Below are positions 48,535-57,549 of a stretch of 64,000 bases of DNA, piece after piece. The stretch's first letter is position 1, and every line of letters begins with the position of its first letter. Location: contig JAKLTH010000238.1 in the NCBI GenBank assembly GCA_025175895.1, positions 6,324,001 to 6,388,000 on the forward strand. The letters are read 5' to 3'. The notes beneath the pieces were generated by a model. That model was not told the DNA's origin. It worked only from the letters and a program-made list of their open reading frames with translations, and searched no databases. Both the position numbers and the translations under genes were made by a program. Source of the stretch: Wurfbainia villosa. Its lineage: Eukaryota; Streptophyta; Magnoliopsida; Zingiberales; Zingiberaceae.

Positions 48535-49249
48535 TGAGGAAAATTCGCTTTACCCCCTTTCGACGCGACAAAGGCACGAAGGGAGCTTTTGGAGGGTTCT
48601 CACAGGCCGCAACAGTAAAAATGGATGTAGAAGACGAAGTCAAGAAACGCAAAACCACCCAAACAGACAGCGAAAACTAGAACACAAGATATAACGTGGT
48701 TCGGAATGAGTATTCCTACTCCACGGAGGTGAGCTCTCTCACCGGGGACAATGCCCAAGCACTTTCCACTATGAATGCCCTCATTTACGGAAAGGAAACT
48801 TCCCGAGGCGGAGGAGAAAACCTCTTACAGTTGGGTTACAAATACAAGAAAGAGTACGTGCGACTCGAGATCAAGGTCGCTGCTCTTCTTCTCCGGCGAA
48901 GTGATGACAGCTCTCCTCCTTCTCCTCCTGTGTCTTCGTTTCGTGTCCAGTGGAATGATTGTGGATCCCCTTCTTTTCTCCTCTCTTTACCTTTTATCCT
49001 CCTCCTCTGATCCATCACTATCTCGCGGGCTGTCCTCATCGTACACGTGACCACCATGTCCACCTGGAGAATAATTACATTGCAGTGCAGGAAGGCTCCT
49101 CGGAATCTTCTGTGGGGACCTCTCTTTCTGTTACATATCACTCACTCATTCCTATTCCAGGAAACTAGGTTAGCCCGTCCCCCTCAACCATCTACTTCTG
49201 GTAAAACTAACGTAGGTCTCCAGCTCACGGATAGTATAGCCTTAAGGCT

Positions 49250-49655
49250 CATTTGACCGGACCGATTCTCATCCGCCCCATATGTCTTTGGGCTTATTTG
49301 GTCGAACCAATTCTTATCCACCCTGTCTGTCTTTAGGCTTATGTGGCCGAACCGATTCTCATCCGCCCCGTCTGTCTTTAGGCTTATTTGGCAGAACCGA
49401 TTCTTATCCGCCCCGTCTGTCTTTAGGCTTATGTGACCGAACCGATTCTCATCCGCCCCGTCCGTCTTTAGGTTTATTTGGTCGAACCGATTCTTATCTG
49501 CACCGTCTGTCTTTAGACTTATGTGACCAAACCGATTCTTATCCGCCCCGTCTGTCTTTAGGCTTATGTGACCGAACCGATTCTTATCCGCCCCATTGGC
49601 CTTCTAGGCTTATTTGGCCGAACCGATTCTCTTTCGCCCCGTCGGCCTATTTCCC
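49250..49655. repeat. 45-bp tandem repeat in the Tat LTR, about nine copies
   Basis: 'ctttaggcttat' starts at 49331, 49376, 49421 and so on with a 45-bp step; units end 'cgaaccgattcttatccgcccc'. Forms with 'tatttgg' and 'tatgtg' alternate, so the higher-order unit may be 90 bp. The 130-codon frame here is repeat translation. Confidence 0.88.
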
Positions 49656-49999
49656 AACGAAGTACCCTCGCTAACTTTCCCGTATCAATTATTTCAGGCA
49701 CTTGCGCCCGACCCGTTCCTCTCTTTTCCTTCCACTGAACCCTCTAATTAGTTCGGGTAGCACCTTGCCTATGAGCTCTTCATAAAGAAGAGGTAATGAC
49801 GGTATCATTAGTCAATCCCAAAAAATAGTCAAGCGAAGTTATAAGCTTGACTTTCCCACTATATAAGGTTCCTACTCCCTCCTTGGCCTTACTAATTCAA
49901 ATTTACTCCTCCCTTAAAGCTTTACAGTATATACCTGAGGCAGCCTAATAGGCCCCGCTCCTCTTTTTTCTCCTGTAATTGAACCGTCACGAAAAACCC

Positions 50000-50007
50000 T
50001 ATATAAA
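50000..50007 (+). promoter_or_regulatory. TATA box of antisense gene A
   Basis: TATATAAA, 169 bp before the ATG at 50176. If the LTR edge at 50064 is right, this box lies inside the LTR and points inward, antisense to gag-pol. A second TATA-like word is at 49858 (ctatataagg). Confidence 0.55.
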
Positions 50008-50064
50008 CCTCCGTCTTTTCCTTTTAGGTATTACTTAGCGTGTCCAGCAATCCTGTCCCTTTCA

Positions 50065-50077
50065 CTTCTTCTCTCCT
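50065..50077 (-). promoter_or_regulatory. candidate polypurine tract of the Tat element
   Basis: On the element's strand the sequence reads AGGAGAGAAGAAG and is followed immediately by TGAAAGGG, the proposed LTR start. Other pyrimidine-rich plus-strand stretches exist nearby, so this is the best but not the only candidate. Confidence 0.5.
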
Positions 50078-50175
50078 GCGACTTTCACCGGCGGCGTTCC
50101 AGCAACCCAACCCTCTCCTTCTTATACGTTCTTCTTCCCAACCTCCAAGTAAGTGCTCTGTCCTGCTTTATACCT

Positions 50176-52354
50176 ATGACCCCTAAGACCATCCCTTCCC
50201 CTGCGTGGTATGAGCATACCATAACCCAACTAGACCGCGACCACTATTTCTGTAATCTTAAGGACAGGTTTATAGATCCTTCCTTAAAGTGCTGCTTTAC
50301 GACCAAAATGCATCGACCAAACCGTCCTCCTCTTGGTCTGACTTGCTTCTTCTCTGAACAGTTTCTTAACGGCCTATCCTTACCAGCACCGGCTATCTAT
50401 TTAGACCTTTTAGACTTCTATGGGTTACCCCTGAACCAATTCACCCCCAACTCTTTTCAAATTCTGTCGGGAGCACATATAGTGTTTCAACACCTAAACC
50501 TCTCCCTAACCCCTGAAATATTTCATTGCTTCTTTCAATTGAAATCTTCTAAGGCAGGTCTCTTTTATCTATCTAGCCACCCAGACTGCCAATTCTTAGT
50601 GAATTTGCCTACTTCCCATAAGGGATGGGAAGAATTATACTTTTTTGTACAACTTCCGTCATCTTTACCTTATTCCGATACCTGGAAGGTAGACCTTCCC
50701 GAGCTGCCTTCCTTTCGAGAAATGAGGATCAAATGCCCTTTCCCGGAGGTTTATAGAATATTAGGAGAGTCACACTACTGTTCGAACCATCTAATAAAGA
50801 CTCCCCTTTTAAGACACTTTGGACTATCCCCTCTCCCTTCGACGACCTCAATTGCTGTAGGTAGGATGACACTTACTTTGCAATATAATTTTCTTCCTGC
50901 GTTATCTGTCTTTCTTACCAATGCATTTTGTAGATAACCTAATGCAGGAAGCTTTGGTAGAAGGAGAGGCGATTGAGGCTGCCAAGAAGAAGAAGACCTC
51001 CACCAAGAGAGGTAAATCAGTAGCAGCTCCTTCGTCCCCTCGGAAGAAACTGTGGCTAGCTAAGAAAGGAGCCCCGAGTTCCTCTGCTCTTCCCCCTCCT
51101 TCTGCCGGTCAACCTAGTTCGCAATCTCTGACTATCTATGAACCGAGGAAAAGGGGCACTACCCTATCCGTCCCGTCTTCATCTCCCCAAGGGGGGGGGG
51201 GGACTCTCCTTCTTATTCTCCCAATTCATCCCCTTCTGCATATAACTCGCCTCTACCTTCCCACACCGAGTCCCTCTCTGCTCCTATCCCTGCCGACGCA
51301 CTTGCTTCTCCTACCCCTCTTCGGCGCATTGGACCCACACTTCCCTCTGAAGGAGAGGATCTTCCCCTTCCCATTCCTCCGAGGCCCACATTGGGGTCCT
51401 TGTTGAAGATTCGTCATCCCTCGGAGGTGAAATTTTTCAATCAATCGGGCGTACAAGACCCTTGTGAAAAAGTGAGCAAACTGTTGGCCGAGGTATTTGC
51501 TATTTCTTTCTCATCTTTACTATATGTCTCTATGTGTCGGCATACATTGACGTTGCTTTCTTTCTTCCAGGCCTCATTCCAGCACCACAACATGGTAGTC
51601 CAGCTGGCTCAGTTCCAATCCAGCGTGGAGACCCGCCAGCGCTATAAGCGCAGCGAAAGAGCTCGTTCGGCAGTTAAGCGAGCGAGAGGCGAAGGAAGCG
51701 GACCTGAGGGGCCAATGTGAAGATGCAATGATGCAATTGGCCCTGGTCCAAAGCGAGAAGGAGGAACTGCAGCGAAAGAATGAGGAACTCGAACGACAAG
51801 TTTTCCTCCAATCTAGTGAACTGCAACAGGTGGACGTCTTGGCCCGTGAACTGAAGGAATATAAAGGGCACCTTGGGGACGCCATGATCAAAGCTGCTGA
51901 CTCCTCGACTATAATTCTACAGCTTCAGCAAGAACACTACAGGCTTCAACCGGAACGTCAAGCCTGGGAAGCTACTAAGAAATCCTGTATAGAAAAATGT
52001 CAAGAGTTTTCCTCCATGGTGGCGGCTCTTCCTCAAGCCTTATCACCGGTGGCTCGACAACAATCCACCCTTCACAAAGAGTACTCTGAGGCCCTTTCAA
52101 CTTTGGGACGGCAAGCCATACAAGCAGCCACCGAAAAAGATGCCTTGGCGACCGAATTGGCGGAAAGTCGAGCCCAGCTGGCCAAATGTCAAGATCAGCT
52201 GAAGGAGCAAGAAGCCGATCTTAAGGGGCGATACGTCAAGAAGGGGGTAGATCTATTCATACTAGGTTTTGAGGAGTCTTCGGCTCAAAATGCCGAACGA
52301 GGATACCCGCCCCATGGTACGGACACCAACTACTTAAATCCTGTAGACCCCTAG
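50176..52354 (+). pseudogene. antisense gene A of the Tat element: PF04195-like domain plus coiled coil
   Basis: Three exons: 50176-50860, 50934-51492 and 51571-52354. Intron 1 (73 nt) is GTAGG..TTTTGTAG; splicing joins SIAV to DNLMQEALVEGE in frame, whereas unspliced reading stops at 50937. Intron 2 (78 nt) is GTATTT..TTCTTCCAG. The first 220 residues, including FLNGLSLPAPAIYLDLLDF and LPLNQFTPNSFQIL, resemble the plant 'putative gypsy type transposon' family (PF04195), recognised from memory. A basic Ser/Pro-rich linker and a long coiled coil (EKEELQRKNEELERQV) follow. Breaks: a frameshift at a run of 12 G (51191-51202) and one near 51640-51655. Function unknown; such genes are known only from gypsy elements and relatives. 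Confidence 0.7.
51191..51202. repeat. run of 12 G inside antisense gene A
   Basis: The reading frame of gene A changes across this homopolymer: the Ser/Pro-rich linker continues in another frame to 51492. It may be a true slippage mutation or a sequencing error. Confidence 0.9.
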
Positions 52355-52751
52355 CCAAGTGTCCTCCTGAACTATTTGAATTGTAACTTCTAATGTTCCG
52401 CTTCTTTTAATGACTTTTTCCTTATCAATGAAGAACAATTATGTTAACCATAACTTTTATTATCATCCCTGTATGTCTCCTTGTGGGTCGGAAATTCTGG
52501 ACCAACTTCAATCTTTCCTCTTTTTATACTATCATTCCTTTTCTTGTGTCGTACGACGCCATCATCGAGTTGGTTCGGGGACTTACTTGGAAGGTCTCGA
52601 ATGACATTATTCATATCCGACCCAATTTTGGTTCGGCCAACACTTTAAATAACTTTCGCCTGTTGATCTTCCCTATCCCTCTTACTGCCTTAAATGATAT
52701 CGCCTTCATCTTCTTCCCCTTCCCAAGAACTTCTGCCGTTGCTTTCCTTCC

Positions 52752-52759
52752 ACTATAAA
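52752..52759 (+). promoter_or_regulatory. TATA-like box of antisense gene B
   Basis: 'ccactataaatc'. It lies 20 bp before an ATG at 52772 and 47 bp before the ATG at 52799. A start site about 30 bp downstream favours the second ATG. Confidence 0.5.
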
Positions 52760-52798
52760 TCATCGCCCTCCATGTCTTCGTCCCTCTATCTCATTCTC

Positions 52799-53260
52799 AT
52801 GGCCTCAGCGGGGCACCCCATCGAGATTTCTTCAGAATCAGAATCTTTTGAGCTACAAGACTGGGTTTCTGAAGACATTGAAGATTTGGAGACCCGCTCA
52901 ACCGCCACCTCAGCCTTCCGCCCCCTTCCTTTTCTGCCTCCCATTCCAGCTCCAACCCCTCCTACAGGGAGGTCCTTACGTGCACCATTTCCCTCGTTCC
53001 GCAATCGGGTATGAAATCCTTCCTTCACATGAGAGTACACAGTGGGAGACCCCCGTGCTGCTGCCGAACTTCCCCCACTTCCACCGGCACTGGCCTTCCT
53101 CTCAGTCTCCCCCGCGAGAATTCGTTCACCTCCTTTGGATGAAGGTCCATCAGGGCTACCTCTGGCTCAAGGCGAGCGCTATAGGGTTATCCTGGCATCT
53201 TCCCCACCCCAGGAACCTTCGAATGCTTCTTCTGTTAAAAGCAACAAAAAACCTTCATAG
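52799..53260 (+). pseudogene. antisense gene B of the Tat element, acidic Ser/Pro-rich protein
   Basis: One frame from ATG 52799 (MASAGHPIEISSESESFELQ) to the stop at 53258-53260, about 153 codons. It is interrupted only by two TGA codons at about 53012 and 53030, each one C-to-T change from CGA. The N-terminus is acidic and Ser-rich and the rest Pro-rich; no known domain was recognised. A canonical AATAAA follows at 53292-53297. It has the same strand and a similar TATA context to genes A, C and D. Confidence 0.5.
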
Positions 53261-53291
53261 ATTAAACGATGTAATCCTTTTCAAACATGTT

Positions 53292-53297
53292 AATAAA
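53292..53297 (+). terminator. polyadenylation signal after gene B
   Basis: AATAAA, 32 bp after the stop codon of gene B. Confidence 0.4.
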
Positions 53298-53539
53298 AAT
53301 GAGGGAGGGAACTGATATTTACTTTTGTCGTTTTCCTGTAGAAGTAAGGTTTCTGTCCTTAGAAAGACTATAATCTGGCCCGAACATACCTTCTTTCACC
53401 ATCTCCCGGGGATTCGGACCCTCTTAATTACAGTTACAGTTTCGGCGACCCTCCACCTACTGTCTCTACGCTTCCCCTTCTTCACTGGCATTTATTATCC
53501 CCATCTCTTCTACAAACAAATGCGCCCTTCTCCTTCCTC

Positions 53540-53548
53540 ACTATAAAG
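53540..53548 (+). promoter_or_regulatory. TATA-like box of antisense gene C
   Basis: 'tcactataaagac', about 57 bp before the ATG at 53602; the same CACTATAAA form as for genes B and D. Confidence 0.5.
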
Positions 53549-53601
53549 ACTTCCAACCCTTACCGTATAGCTTCCATCTTTCCCTTTTCTTTCCCTTTGT
53601 C

Positions 53602-53793
53602 ATGGACCAACCATCGGAACAGGGCAGCAATTCCTCTCCTGCTGAAGAACAGATAGACGATCGTCGCTACATAGCTAACCTGGAGGAGCAGGTGAGGTAT
53701 TTGCAATAATGGAGGAAGCTTCACAAGAATCGCTCTTTGCGTCAACAATTGGTCGGGTCCCAAAAGGAGCTATCCAAGCAAATCTTCAGTTAG
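53602..53793 (+). pseudogene. antisense gene C of the Tat element, short coiled-coil protein
   Basis: A 63-residue frame from ATG 53602 (MDQPSEQGSNSSPAEEQIDD) to TAG 53791-53793. A single in-frame TAA replaces a likely CAA after VRYLQ. The part after residue 20 (ANLEEQVRYLQ, RSLRQQLVGSQKELSKQ) has heptad-like spacing. It is too short to assign; it may be a reduced relative of the coiled-coil tails of A and D. Confidence 0.42.
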
Positions 53794-53984
53794 CCTTATC
53801 TTGGCAACTCATCGTAACCTCGACAGCGCAAAGGAGCTCCATCCGTTCCTCTCAACAAAGAATTGTAATACCCTAGATGTATAAGGGTTTCTTTTGTTAT
53901 CTCCTCTTTGTAAATGACTTAGAATATGTAATTTTCCCGCATTAGTGAACTTTTCCTGTTTATCTTCTTCTTCTAGTATCTCTT

Positions 53985-55130
53985 GAGTTATGCCACGCTT
54001 TACTTTTTTCATATTTACATAGACTGACATATAGCTGAGGCATATTTCGGCTCTTCTGCCTTTTTACCCTACCGGGAATATAATAATATAAAGCCGCTAA
54101 ATGAGTCAACTCTGCTGCTCTACCGCTGCATGGGAATAAAATAATACAAAGTTAAATAAGGACTTCAACTTCTTCCGCTTTGCGGGAACAAAAATGATAT
54201 ATAACTAAGGAGACCTCAGTTCTTCCATTCCGCCACCACACGGGGATTTCTTCCGTTTCGCGGGGATAGAAATTAAGTATAACCGAGCAAATCTCGGTTC
54301 TTACATTCCACTACCACACAGGGATTTCTTCCGCTTCGCGGGGATAAAAATTAAGTATAACCGAGGAAATCTCGGTTCTTCCGTTCCACCACCACACGGG
54401 GATTTCTTCCGCTTCGCGGGGATAAAAATTAAGTATAATCGAGGAAATCTCGGTTCTTCCGTTCCACCACCACACGGGGATTTCTTCCGCTTCGCGGGGA
54501 TAAAAATTAAGTATAACCGAGGAAATCTCAATTCTTTCGTTCCGCCACCACACGGGGATTTCTTCCGCTTCGCGGAGATAAAAATTAAGTATAACCGAGG
54601 AAATCTCGATTCTTCTATTCCGCCACCACACGGGGATTTCTTCCACTTCGCGGGGATAAAAATTAAGTATAACCAATAAAATCTCGGTTCTTCCGTTCCA
54701 CCACCACAGGGGGATTTCTTCCGCTTCGCGGGAATAAAAATTAAGTATAACCGAGGAAATCTCGGTTCTTCCGTTCCGCCACCACACGGGGATTTCTTCT
54801 GCTTCGCGGGGATAAAAATTAAGTATAACCGAGGAAATCTCAGTTCTTTCGTTCCACCACCACACGGGGATTTCTTCCGCTTTGCGGGGATAAAAATTAA
54901 GTATAACCGAAGAAATCTCGGTTCTTCCGTTCCACCACCACACGGGGATTTCTTCCACTTCGCGGGAATAAAAATTAAGTATAACCGAGGAAATCTTGGT
55001 TCTTCCGTTCTACCACCACACGGGGATTTCTTCCGCTTTGCGGGAATAAAAATTAAGTATAACCGAGGAAATCTTGGTTCTTCCGTTCCATCATCATACG
55101 GGGATTTCTTCTGCTTCGCGGGGATAAAAT
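53985..55130. repeat. 78-bp tandem array, 12 exact-period copies, with older partial copies at the left
   Basis: 'gatttctt' starts at 54245, 54323, 54401, 54479, 54557, 54635, 54713, 54791, 54869, 54947, 55025 and 55103: eleven steps of exactly 78 bp. Units read like 'cggggatttcttccgcttcg' plus 'aaattaagtataaccgagg'. Between 53985 and 54240 diverged partial units are seen. The array sits between antisense genes C and D, in the region corresponding to the 3' untranslated part of Tat elements, where tandem arrays are known to arise. Minus-strand frames across it are artefacts. Confidence 0.92.
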
Positions 55131-55316
55131 AATAATATATATTGCCTAAAGGCCTTCAACATAAAGAATGCGACGCCTTCATAACATCCTTCTTTCTGCT
55201 TTCCTCTCGAAGGGGAACACCTACATCCGTTCCTTCCCAAGAAAATGAGGGTTTTAGTACATACTGGGCCATTAGAAAAATAAACCCTTCTTTCCCTTCC
55301 ACTTAGGGTCTCTTTC

Positions 55317-55324
55317 ACTATAAA
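55317..55324 (+). promoter_or_regulatory. TATA-like box of antisense gene D
   Basis: 'tcactataaacgagg', about 200 bp before the ATG at 55519. Confidence 0.45.
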
Positions 55325-55518
55325 CGAGGAGCCCAATAGTGGTCACAAGCCCATTCTTCCCTCCTTTTATAGGGGGTCCTTCGTCTTCGTTTCTCTTGCT
55401 ATCTTCATCCCTTCGTCTTTTCGTCTCCTTCTTCTTCATCTGTTCATTTTTTCGCCGCTATACTCCGTTGCCTCAATCCCCTACTTCAGCCCTTTTTCCT
55501 TATTCTCAGATCAGCAAG

Positions 55519-57258
55519 ATGCATTCCACCTTCTTTCAAAAAATAGCGAACCGTTACTCACACCTCAAGCGAGGCGTCGGTCAGCCGTCAGCTTCGTCTT
55601 CCTTTTCACCTTCCCCGATCACCACCACACCTGCTCCGTTTCGCTTTTCTTCCTCTCCTCCTCCTGGAACCCTTGTTACCTCCATCCCAGAGGAAACCGG
55701 GGTAATCAGCCCCTCCTTATTTCCTCCGTCATTTACAAACCCTAGCTCTCCCACTCTTTCTCCTTCCGCCTTAAATGTTCGGAAGTCGCCTTCTCCTTCA
55801 CCGCAATCTGAGGATAAACCTGGGGAGGATGTACTTCCATGTCAGCCAACGACAGAGGCTGGCTCACCTCTGCCTTCTTTTTCCCCTGAATACGATTCCA
55901 CCCCTGAACCAATGGCGATTGATATCCCCTCACTGCCTACTTTCCCCTCTACTCATCGCCTGAAGAGCCCTTCTCCTCCTATGGGCACTAACCAGTGTCC
56001 TTCTACTTCTCTCCTTCCCATTGAAGGCTCCTCCAGCCCTGTGCTCATCATATCATCCTTTCCGGATTCCTCGTCCAACCAGCTTCCCTCCGTCTCTCCT
56101 GCCATGTTCTTCCTCCAGCTCCTGATATGCTGCCTCTGACTACCACCCCCATGAGCCTTCTGACTGATGCCCCTCCTCCTTTCCCTTCTCAACCCATGGA
56201 TACCACCCCCATTCTCCCCATTATAAGTGAAATTCCCCCGTCAACATCATCTGTCCCATCTTCTTCCCTTTCCCCCAGGAGTCTTCGGATCTTGAATTCA
56301 GAGGAATTGGTTCCTCGCATGGAAGGCCTACGCTATGCCCTTGATTTGGTATGTTTTTTCAATCAGCCTCCCTAACTTTATCTTACTAATCAATTTCTTT
56401 TCCACAATCGGCGTGCAGGCCTTGACCAACTACCAAGAGTTGGACCACTCTCTTCATCAATACCGAGCTCAAGTTCTGGAATTGGAGCGGCAGCAACGGG
56501 AAGATTTAGCGGCTGCCCAGAATCAAGAATAGCTCTTATTGCAACAACTGCACCTATGCCAGGAGCAATTGGCAGAAGCTCGCCAACAAATTCAAAAAGA
56601 TGCTGATACCATTGCAGCATTACAAGAACAACAGCGAGCGGGTGTGGAGTCATCCTTCCTCCATCGGGAAGTCCAGTCGGCTCATCTTGACGAGGAGTCT
56701 TCCTCTTCTTGAGAATTAATACGCCTTCAAGGGTAGGTAGCAGAGCTCCTCCAGGGGAAATAACAGGACTCCGACACCATCGCTCGTCTCCAGATTCAAT
56801 ACCGGAAGGCACAGGATAAAATAGGGGACCTCCGCACCTGTTTATGGAAGGAGGTACAAGAAAACTCATCCCTCATAAATTCCAGGGCACATGCTCATGC
56901 CCGTCTATGCAGGCAAGAAACTTCCCTCCAGAGACTGAGCACTGAACTCGTCCGAACCAGATCCTACTCTGAAGCAGTAGAGGGAATTTCAGCTTCGATG
57001 CGTCAAAATATGGTGGAGATAACGCACCTTATGCAGCAAGACCAAACTTCCCGAGCCGACGATATTTCAGTCTTGGCAGACGCCATTATGGAAGTATCTA
57101 GGCGTTACAGTGACATGCGTCGAGAACTTCGGGAGCATCAAGAGAAGTGTCACAGACTCCATCGAGACCGAAGTTCGGACCGCCCGAACCGACAGGAGCG
57201 ACTCATCATCTTGCTGCGCGCCACTTATCAGGATGGATTTAATGAAGCGGTTCGATAA
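55519..57258 (+). pseudogene. antisense gene D of the Tat element: Ser/Pro-rich region plus long coiled coil
   Basis: Starts at ATG 55519 (MHSTFFQKIANRYSHLKRG). Exon 1 runs to 56348 and is Ser/Pro/Thr-rich; a frameshift lies near 56100-56112. A 70-nt intron (56349-56418, GTATGT..GTGCAG) joins ALDL to ALTNYQEL, and the frame change it makes is exactly the one needed. Exon 2 is a coiled coil (LELERQQREDLAAAQ; later REHQEKCHRLHRD) ending at TAA 57256-57258. Four in-frame stops in exon 2 (about 56530, 56710, 56734, 56761) are each one C-to-T change from CAG, CGA or CAA. AATAAA lies at 57456. The layout (linker, intron before the coiled coil) parallels the second half of gene A. No known domain recognised. 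Confidence 0.58.
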
Positions 57259-57455
57259 TATGCTGATCAAGGATTACCTCCTCCAACTTATCCTTCGTTC
57301 TTTTTAAATTGGGAGGCTGACTTTCGACGCTATCCTCCCGACCGATTTAAGCTGTAATTCGATGTATTGCTTCGAAATGGGAGCTTCCTTTCCCTCTTTT
57401 TTTTCTTTTTCAAAGTTTATTAAAGGTACCGTATCGCAATTGTAAATGACTCATT

Positions 57456-57461
57456 AATAAA
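57456..57461 (+). terminator. polyadenylation signal after gene D
   Basis: AATAAA about 200 bp after the stop of gene D, close to the end of the convergent integrase gene (about 57550 on the minus strand). Confidence 0.35.
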
Positions 57462-57549
57462 ATTTGGGGTTACTTCGCGTCTAATTAATATAATCAAGTG
57501 AGGGAGTACACCCCCTCGGGAACCCCACAACTCCTTTTCTTTTATCCCT

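Larger units (their letters stand above)
48535..50064 (-). repeat. Tat 3' LTR (left copy)
   Basis: On the plus strand it begins TGAGGAAAATTCGC. The far edge is set at CA 50063-50064, because the next bases (plus strand cttcttctctcct) are a polypurine tract on the element's own strand, directly followed by TG. The part up to 49607 is confirmed by the right copy, with equal lengths (about 1,073 and 1,076 bp to the same word). The edge at 50064 cannot be checked because the right copy leaves the window. Confidence 0.7.

Noticed and set aside
48218..48658. Open frame of 146 codons, minus strand
   Set aside because: It runs across the junction of the copia-2 LTR and the Tat LTR, so it cannot be an old gene; both parts are LTR untranslated sequence.
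49282..49674. Open frame of 130 codons with 15-residue repeats
   Set aside because: Translation of the 45-bp array within the Tat LTR.
54311..54958. Open frame of 215 codons on the minus strand
   Set aside because: It is the translation of the 78-bp tandem array; 78 is divisible by three, so any stop-free unit stays open. No start context and no protein-like variation.
54245..55125. Evenly spaced repeats that could suggest a CRISPR array
   Set aside because: The whole 78-bp unit repeats, with no unique spacers, in a plant retrotransposon.
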